Shown: in pieces, positions 17,993 through 26,138 of the stretch
Layout: each line of letters begins with the position of its first letter
How positions within the stretch are numbered: position 1 is the stretch's first letter
Assembly (NCBI GenBank): GCA_019358875.1
Contig: JAHHIF010000047.1
Coordinates: 1 to 59,626, forward strand
DNA: 59,626 nt
Direction of reading: 5' to 3'
Source of the DNA: Symplocastrum torsivum CPER-KK1
GTDB taxonomy: Bacteria; Cyanobacteriota; Cyanobacteriia; Cyanobacteriales; Coleofasciculaceae
The notes under the pieces: generated by a model
What the model saw: the letters and a program-made list of their open reading frames with translations, nothing else
What the model was told of the DNA's origin: nothing
The model's database searches: none
Program-made: the position numbers and the translations under genes

Positions 17993-18109
17993 CCACGATA
18001 AAGAGTTAATAGCTTATCAGTGATTTCTCGTTCGTTAGAAAGAGGAATCAATGTATAGGAATTTGTAATATGTCTGTACTATGACATAGAAAATTTTGGA
18101 GACAAGAGC

Positions 18110-19063
18110 ATGGCTCTCTTTAAAATCGCGGATTTTAACCCAAACTATCAGCAAGACGCTTTTGAGGGTGAAGACATCAAAGGACTCGATGTCTATGCCG
18201 GGAGAACAGCAGAGAAAATTGGCACTATTGAGGACGTACTCGTTGATGAGACAGGACGTTTCCGGTATCTTGTCATTGACACGGGCTTCTGGATTTTTGG
18301 CAAAAAAGTCTTGTTACCAGTAGGACGTTGCCATGTTGATGCTGAGGCACACCGCATCTATGCCATAGGGATTGCCCACAAAGAGCAAGCCGAAAAATTA
18401 CCGGAATACCATGAGAGCATGACTGTTGATTACGACTACGAAGAGCGAGTTCGGAAAGTTTATCGCACTCCAGTCGCACAATCATCGGTACCTGTGACCG
18501 TGGAACGACCAGTCGAGGCATCAAGAGTTGTAGGGATGACCTCTCAACCGGCTACACCACGACCTGCTTCTAATCAAGTCCATGCTGCTGCTTATGACCA
18601 CAACACCTACACCTATGACCATGAGCCTTCAATGTACCAGATGAATGAGCAGGAACATCAAAGGCTCAGGCTCTATGAAGAACGACTGGTTGCGAATAAA
18701 CACCGTCGTAAAGCAGGTGAGGTAGCAATTGGTAAGCGGGTTGAAACAGAGCAAGCCAGAGTTTCGATTCCTGTTGAGAAGGAGCGAATTGTCATTGAAC
18801 GGACAACTCCTCAAGATGTTGGAAGTGCGGTTATTCCTGGTAACGTTGACTTCCGTGAAGGTGAAGTGGCTCACATGAGCGTCTACGAAGAGACGGCTGA
18901 TGTTAGAAAGCAAGCTTTTGTACGTGAGGAAGTCAACATCAGGAAGGAAGTTGAACACGATACGGTAGATGCAACAGAAGTACTGCGTCGAGAAGAGTTA
19001 GATGTGAACACTCAAGGGCATCCGATTGTCGATCGCTCTAATCAACATCCCTATAACCGTTAA
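18110..19063 (+). CDS. PRC-barrel and DUF2382 (YsnF-type) stress protein
   Basis: A 317-residue soluble protein with two modules. Residues ~20-105 are a PRC-barrel (GLDVYAGRTAEKIGTIEDVL, then FRYLVIDTGFWIFGKKVLLP). Residues ~195-310 are a DUF2382 domain with the repeated pattern LYEERLVANKHRRKAGEVAI, RVSIPVEKERIVIERTTP and EEVNIRKEVEHDTVD. The linker is Gln/Ala/His-rich. Such proteins are linked to desiccation, osmotic or general stress. GGAG lies 8 bases before the ATG. It is convergent with the CSP41-like gene, leaving only 15 bp between stop codons. Confidence 0.88.
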   Translation: MALFKIADFNPNYQQDAFEGEDIKGLDVYAGRTAEKIGTIEDVLVDETGRFRYLVIDTGFWIFGKKVLLPVGRCHVDAEAHRIYAIGIAHKEQAEKLPEYHESMTVDYDYEERVRKVYRTPVAQSSVPVTVERPVEASRVVGMTSQPATPRPASNQVHAAAYDHNTYTYDHEPSMYQMNEQEHQRLRLYEERLVANKHRRKAGEVAIGKRVETEQARVSIPVEKERIVIERTTPQDVGSAVIPGNVDFREGEVAHMSVYEETADVRKQAFVREEVNIRKEVEHDTVDATEVLRREELDVNTQGHPIVDRSNQHPYNR

Positions 19064-19078
19064 GGAACTTCCTTCCAG

Positions 19079-20014
19079 CTAACTTGCTTGGATAATCTCG
19101 TCATCCAGAGAGAAATCGACCTCAGTTGTGTCATGACCAGAAGCGAGATAATCGTTTTGAAAGGAATCTTTCAAACCACTCACGAGGTCGAACTCTGGCT
19201 GCCAGTTGAGTTGGGTTTTCGCTTTATCCACTGAGGCGAAGAAGTGCTGAACTCTCAAGGGGAAGGCTTTGCGTTTGCCAAAGTCAAATTGTTTTGGGTC
19301 GTAGTGGACTAACTTTAGAGCCTCAGCAGACTTACCCGCTGCTTCGGTGCAGGCACGGGCAAGACCATCAAAGGTAACGAAGCGATCGCCTGAGACATTA
19401 TAAATTTGCCCAACTGCGGCTTTGTTTCCCAAAACTTGAGACATCGCCATCGCTAAATCTTTGCAATGCCCAAACTGGGTAATATGCAGTCCATTTCCAG
19501 GGATAGGAATTGGGCGATCGCGTACAATTCGATCAAAAAACCAGGCTTCCAGGTCGTTATAGTTCTGGGGGCCATATATATAGGTAGGGCGAATCGATGT
19601 CCAGGGTAATCCTAGCTGAGTAAGGTAAGCTTCTGTTTCATGCTTACCTTTATGGCGGCTTTTTGGGTCAACGGCATCACCTTCGACATGAGGCAGTTGG
19701 TCGGATTTTAGATAAACACCAGCAGAACTCATGTAGACAAAGTGTTGTACTCGATCTTTGAAGAGTTCAGCTAGGGGTTGAGTGTCGCTGAGTTCTCGAC
19801 CATTGTTGTCAAAGACAGCATCAAATTGTTCTTGTGATAACTTGTCTTTGAGTTGGGAAGCGTCAGTGCGATCGCCTTTTATCTGTTTTATACCTTCTAC
19901 AGGTGCAGGTTTATTACCGCGATTGAATAGCACCACTTCATGACCTTGTTCTACCAAAATTTTCGTTAAGTAGACCCCAATAAAGCGGGTGCCACCCATG
20001 ATTAAAATTCGCAT
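19079..20014 (-). CDS. NAD-dependent epimerase/dehydratase, CSP41-like
   Basis: A 311-residue atypical short-chain dehydrogenase-fold protein. It has the glycine motif MGGTRFIGVYL at the N-terminus and matches the group related to the plastid stem-loop RNA-binding protein CSP41, whose members bind RNA and associate with ribosomes or transcription rather than act as classic epimerases. Other visible segments are VFDNNGRELSDTQPLAEL, FVYMSSAGVYLKSDQLPHVE, TSIRPTYIYGPQNYNDLEAWF and IYNVSGDRFVTFDGLARACT. The usual Tyr-x3-Lys is not clearly present after the SSAGVY segment, in keeping with non-catalytic use. surE lies just upstream on the same strand (60 bp). Confidence 0.85.
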   Translation of the reverse strand: MRILIMGGTRFIGVYLTKILVEQGHEVVLFNRGNKPAPVEGIKQIKGDRTDASQLKDKLSQEQFDAVFDNNGRELSDTQPLAELFKDRVQHFVYMSSAGVYLKSDQLPHVEGDAVDPKSRHKGKHETEAYLTQLGLPWTSIRPTYIYGPQNYNDLEAWFFDRIVRDRPIPIPGNGLHITQFGHCKDLAMAMSQVLGNKAAVGQIYNVSGDRFVTFDGLARACTEAAGKSAEALKLVHYDPKQFDFGKRKAFPLRVQHFFASVDKAKTQLNWQPEFDLVSGLKDSFQNDYLASGHDTTEVDFSLDDEIIQAS

Positions 20015-20074
20015 GATTTCTCTATTAACGCTTCGTTAGAGTAATCTTACCGAGGAAGCGATGCTCTTTTTGCC

Positions 20075-20752
20075 TCAAACTCGTAGCTGAGTGACGGCAA
20101 TGCAACCAGAGAAGCAGACATCTACGTCAGTTCCGGGAATGCGCTTTCGTTTTCCGTATTCCCCAACGTAGTAATAGTTATCCCCTTCAACTCGGTAATT
20201 TACAGGTAACGGTTGCGTACAGGGTTGACAAAATACCACTTCTGGATCTGGTGAACCGGGTTCTAGATGGGGCAAATTGACATTCCAGAACGTTCCGGGT
20301 TCAATTGGGCGAGTGAGTAAGTCAGCCAACACCTTAGCCGTACACCGTGCGGCGACATCCCAGTCTACAATCAGTGGTCTTCTAATCCAGTGGGAAACGG
20401 CAATACCTGGAATACCAAGCATTGCAGCTTCGCGGACAGCGGCGACGGTGCCTGAAATGTAAACATCAACCCCCATATTGCCGCCAGCGTTGATACCAGA
20501 GAGTACCCAACTTGCCTCAGGACAAAGATGACTTAGGGCAAGGCGAGTGCAGTCGGCGGGAGTCCCTGCGATCGCATATTCTGTATCTGAGCGACGCTGA
20601 ACTTGGATTGGTTTAGTTGTTGTTACCCGATGACCACAGCCTGACCATTCTAGTTGCGGCGCGACAATTATACCTTTGCCATCAATTGCCTTAAGAAGCG
20701 ATCGGATTCCGGGAGCGTCTATCCCATCGTCGTTGGTTAGGATTAGGGTCAT
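20075..20752 (-). CDS. surE: 5'/3'-nucleotidase SurE
   Basis: A 225-residue metal-dependent survival-protein phosphatase that dephosphorylates nucleoside monophosphates. The start MTLILTNDDGIDAPG places the two metal-binding aspartates at residues 8-9. WSGCGH contains the metal-binding Ser, and AIAGTPADCTRLAL and VLSGINAGGNMGVDVYISGT give the rest of the site (Asn in GINAGGN). An in-frame ATG 18 codons upstream (20806) would add a non-homologous tail, so I start at 20752. It lies 60 bp before the CSP41-like gene and may be co-transcribed with it. Length is slightly short of the 250-residue norm but complete in motifs. Confidence 0.93.
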   Translation of the reverse strand: MTLILTNDDGIDAPGIRSLLKAIDGKGIIVAPQLEWSGCGHRVTTTKPIQVQRRSDTEYAIAGTPADCTRLALSHLCPEASWVLSGINAGGNMGVDVYISGTVAAVREAAMLGIPGIAVSHWIRRPLIVDWDVAARCTAKVLADLLTRPIEPGTFWNVNLPHLEPGSPDPEVVFCQPCTQPLPVNYRVEGDNYYYVGEYGKRKRIPGTDVDVCFSGCIAVTQLRV

Positions 20753-21055
20753 AAGTAAGTTGCTATGGACGCAATCGACAACACCGATACTCCAGCATAT
20801 CTGCAAACCTCAAGCTTAGAAACTTCTATGAGAGTCACTGCTTGAGGATTATCCCCTGATAGTTGGGGTTTCCTGTCATTACTGTAAGAGGTTATGTGTA
20901 TTTCTAAGGAAGCGATTGTGATGTTATCAGTGAGTCAGATTGTCGCCACTCTGCTTCACCCCTTGGAAGAAAAGCTATGAAACGCAGTTACAGTAGCTAA
21001 CTAAGTCGGGAATATTAGCTATAGAGACTTCACCTAGCAACTAAAGCATACAAAC
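20753..21055. other. intergenic region between surE and the GIY-YIG gene
   Basis: Divergent genes flank about 300 bp with no clear gene. A short frame at 20920-20980 (VSQIVATLLHPLEEKL) ends after 20 codons and has no support. AT-rich stretches near 21010-21030 could hold the promoter of the gene at 21056. Confidence 0.45.
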
Positions 21056-22651
21056 ATGAACGCAGACGAATATATCCTGCAATTATGTCATATAGCTCTA
21101 AAGAGCAGAGAGCTACTTCCAGAACAATCGGGAATATACTACGTCCTAGATGAGAAATCTATAATCTGGTACATAGGACAGGCAAAGAACCTGCGTATTC
21201 GATGGGCAGGCGAGAGCCACCACAGGCTTTATCAGCTACAAAAGCAACGGAAGAAGCAGCTTACAATCTACTACGAGCTAGTTGCTAAATCGCAGCTCGA
21301 TGCTATAGAACGGCAGCGAATCGAGCAGTACAACCCACAGTTGAACGGAACTAAAGTTAGCAAAAAGAAGCTACGTCCAACAGAGACGCTGTTACGGGAA
21401 ATGCTAATTATCCTTGCACCATACAGCTTTGTACTGGGTGTAGAATATCCACGAAAAGAAGACCTTAAGTTCATCGAAGATTCTATCTATTGGCAAGATG
21501 AGTGGAGAGTTCAGAAAGCAGTGTTATCTCTTAATGTGATACACGTTTGTATAAATTTAAGTGAGTTAGGAGAAGCTATCAAAGATAAAGACTGGCTGTC
21601 AATGTGTCGTTTCCTTAGAAAAGTTTTCAGGAAGCGCAGCAACTATTCAGGCAACTGGGCTTGTAAAGGAAAAATAAGTTATGAATACTCAGGTATGTTT
21701 TTTCTGAGAAGGCTGTTAGTTAATGGCTTTGCTATAGAAGTCTATGTAACTAACCAAGAAGCCGTGGAACTCATTAAAGGCTACGAGTTAACTCAACTTG
21801 CTGGAGTAAAAATTCGGTCTATCAGTGACTCATCTTTAGCTGTAATAAAAAACAGGTGCCAGCTAAGAGTTGTAGGAATGTATGTGTATTCTGACTATCA
21901 AAACCAGCCATACGATCAATATCGCCGCTCAGCTATAGAAAGACTCTATCCATATAAGGAAGATTTGGTTAAACTGTTGTTTAACGAAGACCTAGACACA
22001 AACAAACTACAAATATCCCCAATAGAGAGCCAGACTACAGACGAGAACAATCCTGGTCTTCCTGTTAGGTTAGCTAACCTTACTGCAAAAAAAGAATATC
22101 TCAGGTCACTGTTGACGGAACGTGGTCTTAACTTAAACCGTTATCAGGTCAACAAGTACTTAGAAAGAATACCAACAGATGACAGCTATATTGATAGTCA
22201 ACATGATAGGAGGATGACTGTATATGTGAAATCTTTTGGGTACAGCGACCTTCGTAAACCTATTTACTACTCTAGCCATATTTATGGTAGCAAAGGTCAC
22301 AGTTACCAATCGCAAAACTTGCTTGATTGTCCCTACGAAGAAGTCTACCTAGCATCCACAGTAGACAGAGCGTTTTGGTTGCTGCTAGAAACTTATTTGT
22401 CGGATTTTGCCAAAGTAAAGCTTAACGAAGAAGAAGGGTATATAGATAAAGTGTATATATCTGCTAGAAAATTCTTAGTACCTGCTAGGCTGACTATCAC
22501 CTTAAATGGGAAGTGGAAAGCAGACATTCCCTTTGGTTCTAAAGATAATATGTCAGGCAGCGAAGTTGCAAACATCATTAAAAGTCGTTTACAGGAAAGC
22601 GGAATGCCTCAGCTAAAGTTCTCATTCCAATCTGAGTCCACACGTACATAG
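21056..22651 (+). CDS. large GIY-YIG nuclease-domain protein, function unknown
   Basis: A 531-residue protein. Residues ~24-95 hold a complete GIY-YIG catalytic set: GIYYV at 26-30, WYIGQAKNLRIRW at 38-50 with the conserved Arg48, HH at 55-56 and Glu85 in LDAIERQRIEQYNP with the terminal Asn93. This implies single-strand nicking or structure-selective DNA cleavage. The following ~430 residues match nothing I recognise; they are mixed alpha/beta, Lys/Tyr/Arg-rich and free of membrane helices. Its A/T-rich codon use differs from its neighbours, hinting at transfer. It is too short in the GIY-YIG part and too long overall for UvrC, and lacks the known homing-endonuclease binding repeats. Two hairpins follow the stop. 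Confidence 0.7.
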   Translation: MNADEYILQLCHIALKSRELLPEQSGIYYVLDEKSIIWYIGQAKNLRIRWAGESHHRLYQLQKQRKKQLTIYYELVAKSQLDAIERQRIEQYNPQLNGTKVSKKKLRPTETLLREMLIILAPYSFVLGVEYPRKEDLKFIEDSIYWQDEWRVQKAVLSLNVIHVCINLSELGEAIKDKDWLSMCRFLRKVFRKRSNYSGNWACKGKISYEYSGMFFLRRLLVNGFAIEVYVTNQEAVELIKGYELTQLAGVKIRSISDSSLAVIKNRCQLRVVGMYVYSDYQNQPYDQYRRSAIERLYPYKEDLVKLLFNEDLDTNKLQISPIESQTTDENNPGLPVRLANLTAKKEYLRSLLTERGLNLNRYQVNKYLERIPTDDSYIDSQHDRRMTVYVKSFGYSDLRKPIYYSSHIYGSKGHSYQSQNLLDCPYEEVYLASTVDRAFWLLLETYLSDFAKVKLNEEEGYIDKVYISARKFLVPARLTITLNGKWKADIPFGSKDNMSGSEVANIIKSRLQESGMPQLKFSFQSESTRT

Positions 22652-22850
22652 GGGTAGAAGAGTATCTATCTACTAAAATGGGCTGAAATTCTTTCCAGTC
22701 CTCTGAGCGAGGACTTTCGCTATCAGCCAAGGGTTTAAACCCTTGGCGAGTGAGTGGGACAACGGCAAGATAGGCGATGAGTCACTTGAGCGATAACCGC
22801 TTTTCTTTCTATTCTTCATCTAAAGGCGATCGCTTTCATTTTGAACTAGT
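22652..22850. other. tandem hairpins downstream of the GIY-YIG gene
   Basis: AGTCCTC-tgagc-GAGGACT (22697-22715) is followed by a perfect 22-bp palindrome (22726-22747, centre TTTAAA). Then comes GAGTGAGTGGGACAACGGCAAG. The pair may be a terminator, but the palindrome plus trailing motif also resembles the end structure of a cyanobacterial IS200/IS605-like element. The short frame at 22777-22995 overlaps the duplicated rbp leader and is not called. Confidence 0.6.
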
Positions 22851-22889
22851 TCTGGGTTATGCCAATACTGTAGGAATTTCTCTCTTCGG

Positions 22890-23118
22890 AGCATTGCGAT
22901 CACCTTACCAAAAGAAGTCAGTAGCTGATGAAAGATTAAAATTTTATAACACTTTTCTAAGTCTGTCCCAGAGAGCTTACAGCGTGTTAGCTTAGTGAGT
23001 GAGAATAAATTCGGTTGCAGTGTTTGTTTCTAGTATTCATAGGCATTTTCCTTTTGGTCAGTACAGGCTTCTCTCCGAAATCTAAATCTCTTCACCCCTC
23101 TGATTTTGGAGACAGTTT
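22890..23118 (+). promoter_or_regulatory. duplicated long leader of rbp gene, copy 1
   Basis: Bases 23001-23118 match 23643-23759 almost base for base (shared runs TTTTGGTCAGTACAGGCTTC and CTCCGAAATCTAAATCT, ending GATTTTGGAGACA before the ATG). Weaker similarity extends another ~110 bp upstream. Conservation of an untranslated leader in both copies suggests a functional 5' UTR. Cold-inducible cyanobacterial rbp genes are known to be controlled through their long 5' UTR; applying this here is inference. The GGAGA ribosome site lies 7 bases before the start. Confidence 0.75.
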
Positions 23119-23418
23119 ATGTCAATTTATGTAGGCAACTTATCTTACGATGTCACACAAGAAGACCTCAATGGTGTTTTTGCAGAATATGGTACGGTCA
23201 AGCGGGTTCAGCTCCCTACTGATCGTGAAACGGGTCGTCTTCGCGGCTTTGGATTTGTAGAGATGGATACAGAAGTTGAAGAAACGGCTGCCATTGATGC
23301 ACTTGATGGTGCGGAATGGATGGGTCGTGACATGAAAGTTAACAAAGCGAAGCCTCGTGAAGACAGAGGTTCGTCTGGTGGTGGTCGGGGAAACAACAGC
23401 TTCTCTGGCCGCTACTAA
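23119..23418 (+). CDS. RRM-type RNA-binding protein (copy 1)
   Basis: A 99-residue cyanobacterial glycine-rich RNA-binding protein with one RNA recognition motif. RNP2 is IYVGNL at residues 3-8 and RNP1 is RGFGFVEM near 43-50, with the aromatic residues that stack on RNA. The tail is short and Gly/Ser/Arg-rich (SSGGGRGNNSFSGRY). The first 17 residues are identical to copy 2. Members are usually cold-inducible and bind single-stranded RNA. It has its own leader and terminator, so it is an independent unit. Mutation between the copies is mostly conservative. Confidence 0.95.
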   Translation: MSIYVGNLSYDVTQEDLNGVFAEYGTVKRVQLPTDRETGRLRGFGFVEMDTEVEETAAIDALDGAEWMGRDMKVNKAKPREDRGSSGGGRGNNSFSGRY

Positions 23419-23423
23419 ACGAA

Positions 23424-23500
23424 AGAGGGTAAACCCTCTGAGTCTGAATAGTTGAACATAAAGGAAAAGGCTTAAGTAGAAATGCTTGAGCCTTTTCTCT
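23424..23500 (+). terminator. terminator of rbp copy 1
   Basis: AGAGGGT/ACCCTCT (23424-23439) is followed by AAAAGGCTTAAG/CTTGAGCCTTTT (23465-23476 with 23485-23496), a near-perfect 12-bp stem whose 3' arm ends in Ts. The second hairpin recurs after copy 2. Confidence 0.75.
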
Positions 23501-23507
23501 TTGAGGC

Positions 23508-23759
23508 TTGCGATCGCATTACCAGAGCAAAGGATTAAATTTATTGCACTCTGGGTAGAGTTAGTAACTGATGAAATATTAAATCTTTATGAGAGTTGTC
23601 TAATTCTGGTCTAGAACGTTTAGACCGTGTTAACTTGTAAGCGAGAATGAATTCGGTTGCAGCGTTTGTTTCTAGTCTTGAAAGTTTTTCCCTTTTGGTC
23701 AGTACAGGCTTCTCTCCGAAATCTAAATCTTTACACCCTCTGATTTTGGAGACAATCAT
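23508..23759 (+). promoter_or_regulatory. duplicated long leader of rbp gene, copy 2
   Basis: This is the second copy of the leader described at 22890-23118. The strongest identity is 23643-23759, with CTGATGAAA...ATTAAA and CGTGTTA blocks upstream also shared. It ends with GGAGA 7 bases before the ATG at 23760. Confidence 0.75.
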
Positions 23760-24053
23760 ATGTCAATTTATGTAGGCAACTTATCCTACGATGTCACACA
23801 AGAAGACCTCAGCAGTGTTTTTGCAGAATATGGCACAGTAAAGCGGGTTCAGCTACCCAGTGACCGTGAAACAGGTCGTCTGCGCGGCTTTGGATTCGTG
23901 GAAATGGAAACAGAGGCAGAAGAAGCAGCGGCTATTGAAGCACTAGATGGTGCGGAATGGATGGGTCGTGACCTAAAAGTTAACAAAGCGAAGCCTCGCG
24001 AAGACAGAGGTTCGTCTGGTGGTGGACGGGGAAACTTCTCTCGCCGCTACTAA
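23760..24053 (+). CDS. RRM-type RNA-binding protein (copy 2)
   Basis: A 97-residue paralogue of the gene 340 bp upstream, about 90 percent identical by eye. It keeps RNP2 IYVGNL and RNP1 RGFGFVEM and the glycine-rich tail, here ending RGNFSRRY, three residues shorter. The acidic helix differs slightly (TEAEEAAAIEALDG against TEVEETAAIDALDG). The duplicated leader and terminator show that the whole transcription unit was duplicated in tandem. Both genes appear intact. Likely roles are RNA binding and cold or stress adaptation. Confidence 0.95.
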   Translation: MSIYVGNLSYDVTQEDLSSVFAEYGTVKRVQLPSDRETGRLRGFGFVEMETEAEEAAAIEALDGAEWMGRDLKVNKAKPREDRGSSGGGRGNFSRRY

Positions 24054-24102
24054 GCCCAAGAGGATAAACCCTTTTAGTTTCAGTCGTTAAATGCCAGGGA
24101 AG

Positions 24103-24135
24103 AAGGCTTAAGTAGAAATGCTTGAGCCTTTTTTC
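24103..24135 (+). terminator. terminator of rbp copy 2
   Basis: AAGGCTTAAG (24103-24112) pairs with CTTGAGCCTT (24121-24130) around the loop TAGAAATG and is followed by TTTTTC. The same stem and loop follow copy 1. Confidence 0.8.
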
Positions 24136-24175
24136 TTGGAAGCTGAGCGATCGCTCTTCACTTAGCCCGTGTAGG

Positions 24176-24207
24176 CGTTAGCGCTAGCGGCTCCGCAGGA
24201 GCATCAC
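24176..24207. repeat. small dispersed repeat (GCGCTAGCGGCTCCGCAGGAGC)
   Basis: A palindrome-rich unit with the core GCTAGCGGCTCCGCAGG lies just before the kinase gene. GAGCTAGCGC and CGGAGC pieces recur at 14014-14040. Such units are a known class of small dispersed repeats in cyanobacterial genomes. Confidence 0.55.
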
Positions 24208-24221
24208 CTCACCTTAAGATA

Positions 24222-26027
24222 ATGCACGAGCATTCAACCTGCGACCCTCAGTGCGACTCTTCTTCGTTTCTTAGTAGAATCGAGTGGCACTGTGTACCGG
24301 ATGTGATTGTGCATCAATCTGTTGCAGAAGCAGTTCATTGCATTAATCCCGATTGTCCCCGTCCTTATCCTCAGCCTTGGGGTAACAAGTTTTGTAATGG
24401 CTGTGGAGCAGCGTTGCGGCTAAATGACCGCTACGTTCCGCTTCAGCGTTTAGGGTCAGGGGGATTTGCGACTATCTACACCGTTTGGGATTTACACAAG
24501 AAATCAGAGCGAGTACTCAAGGTATTAGTAGAAACATCACCGAAAGCATTGCAGCTATTTGAGCAAGAAGCCGCTGTTTTAGCCCGTTTGAAGCATCCCG
24601 GCGTTCCGAAAGTTGAGGTCGATAGCTATTTCCTCGTGACATTGCTGAGTCCCAAAGAACGGTTGCTTCCCTGTCTGGTGATGGAAAAAATCCACGGTCA
24701 GACCTTGCAGGATGTTCTGGATAAGCATCCTCAGGGCTGTTCAGAGGAATCAGTCCGAGATTGGCTCTACCAAACTGTCGAGATTTTACGGGAATTACAT
24801 AACTCTGGCATTATTCACCGTGACCTCAAACCCTCAAACTTGATGCTGCGTGAACGAACAGGGCAGCTAGTCGCGATCGATTTTGGGGGGGCAAAACAAA
24901 TTGGCTTGATGCCCTTGGGTTCTCAGGCTGTTTCAACGCGGCTAATTTCTCCAGGCTATAGTCCACCAGAACAGATTACAGGGGAAGCAGTCGGGCCAGC
25001 GGCGGACTTCTATGCACTGGGTCGAACAATGATTCAGTTGCTGACAGGTCAAGAGTTAGGAAATTTACAAGACCCTGTAACAGGTGAATTTCGCTGGCGT
25101 CATTGTGCAGCAGTTAGTCCGGCATTAGCTGACTTGCTCGATCAAATGGTACGCATCGACCCCCAACAACGACCTGCAACGGCTGATGAGATTCAGCGGC
25201 GTTTGGCGATGACTCCAGTCCTCAAGCCGAAGTCTCCTTCAGCAACACCTTTACCTGAAGCGATCGCAATTGCTGTAGATACAACACTAGAAGTAATAGA
25301 GGGTGCGATCGCATCTATTGGTGAAGGCGTTCTGGGAATTGTCGGTTTCGTATTCCGAGTCATCACTGGAACTGTCCTCGCTTGTGTGGATACAACCTGG
25401 GAAATGGTACTAGGTGGCGTTGGGGCCACAGTTGGCGCAGCCGTTGGATTTACGTTAATTAATTGGACACCACTAGGCGATCGCTTTGCAGATTGGCTTT
25501 CTCTACAATTGCCGCAGTTCTTGCCTAATATCCAGGTAACGGCGTGGCAAGAACTACTTTTGTTTGCGATCGCGGGTTTAGGTACAGCCGCAGGTTTGAC
25601 GCTAGCTGGAGGTTTTGGTCAACAACGGCGTCCTATAGTTGCTGGATTAATGGGCATTCTTGGTTATGGCATTGGCTGGTTGATTTGGCAAGCGGCAGTG
25701 CCATTTGCTCCCGTAGAGCGGTTACTAGGTTTAATTACCGCCGTTGCTGTTGCGCCTCTTGTCTTAGGCTTAGGCTTGCCTAGCCATTACCTCGTTCATG
25801 CCATAGTTGCCGCAGCAGGTACAGGTACAGTTCTTGGCGGTTTAGTCTGGTTAAGGTTCTTACCTGCCGATTTTCTCGTTAATCTGTTTTCTCACGCTGA
25901 TGCGAGTTTGGCAAATCTTATCAACAGTCTTGCTTTTTTCTGCTTGTGGGCTGCCTTACTAGGATTCTGGTTAGGGGTTAGTTATTACCTTTTAGTACCT
26001 GTGCTGCGTTGGCTAGGTTGGCGTTGA
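24222..26027 (+). CDS. Ser/Thr protein kinase with zinc ribbon and membrane tail
   Basis: A 601-residue eukaryote-type kinase. A four-Cys zinc-ribbon-like head (CINPDCPRP...KFCNGCG, Cys40, 45, 58, 61) precedes the kinase domain. Kinase marks are the Gly loop LGSGGFATIY near 77-86, Lys100 in LKVLVE, HRDLKPSN at 199-206 and the metal-binding DFGGAK near 224-229, followed by SPGYSPPEQ. From about residue 345 the protein has several long hydrophobic helices (LGIVGFVFRVITGTVLACVD, then TVGAAVGFTLINW, and others), so the kinase is cytoplasmic and membrane anchored. The ribbon-first homologues start near residue 39, so the first ~30 residues may be leader; GTG codons at 28 and 30 are alternatives. 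Target proteins are unknown. Confidence 0.88.
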   Translation: MHEHSTCDPQCDSSSFLSRIEWHCVPDVIVHQSVAEAVHCINPDCPRPYPQPWGNKFCNGCGAALRLNDRYVPLQRLGSGGFATIYTVWDLHKKSERVLKVLVETSPKALQLFEQEAAVLARLKHPGVPKVEVDSYFLVTLLSPKERLLPCLVMEKIHGQTLQDVLDKHPQGCSEESVRDWLYQTVEILRELHNSGIIHRDLKPSNLMLRERTGQLVAIDFGGAKQIGLMPLGSQAVSTRLISPGYSPPEQITGEAVGPAADFYALGRTMIQLLTGQELGNLQDPVTGEFRWRHCAAVSPALADLLDQMVRIDPQQRPATADEIQRRLAMTPVLKPKSPSATPLPEAIAIAVDTTLEVIEGAIASIGEGVLGIVGFVFRVITGTVLACVDTTWEMVLGGVGATVGAAVGFTLINWTPLGDRFADWLSLQLPQFLPNIQVTAWQELLLFAIAGLGTAAGLTLAGGFGQQRRPIVAGLMGILGYGIGWLIWQAAVPFAPVERLLGLITAVAVAPLVLGLGLPSHYLVHAIVAAAGTGTVLGGLVWLRFLPADFLVNLFSHADASLANLINSLAFFCLWAALLGFWLGVSYYLLVPVLRWLGWR

Positions 26028-26035
26028 TATTCGCT

Positions 26036-26095
26036 TTGTTGTTTGTTCTTTGCTAAAGACTACGAATAACAACTAACCAACAACAAATAACACTT
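26036..26095. repeat. TTGTTG/CAACAAC short tandem repeat
   Basis: TTTGTTGTTTGTTC is followed by AACAACTAACCAACAACAAATAAC, an imperfect inverted arrangement of the same units seen at 3470-3545. Confidence 0.7.
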
Positions 26096-26138
26096 TTATA
26101 TCCAACTCAGGATAGATGTACGCTACGCCACAATAAAA

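Noticed and set aside
20920..20980. Short frame ending EEKL after surE
   Set aside because: Only about 20 codons, no ribosome site, no recognisable motif.
22777..22995. 72-codon open frame before the first rbp gene
   Set aside because: Its second half lies in the leader that is duplicated before the second rbp gene, where the same region has stops; no homology-like features.
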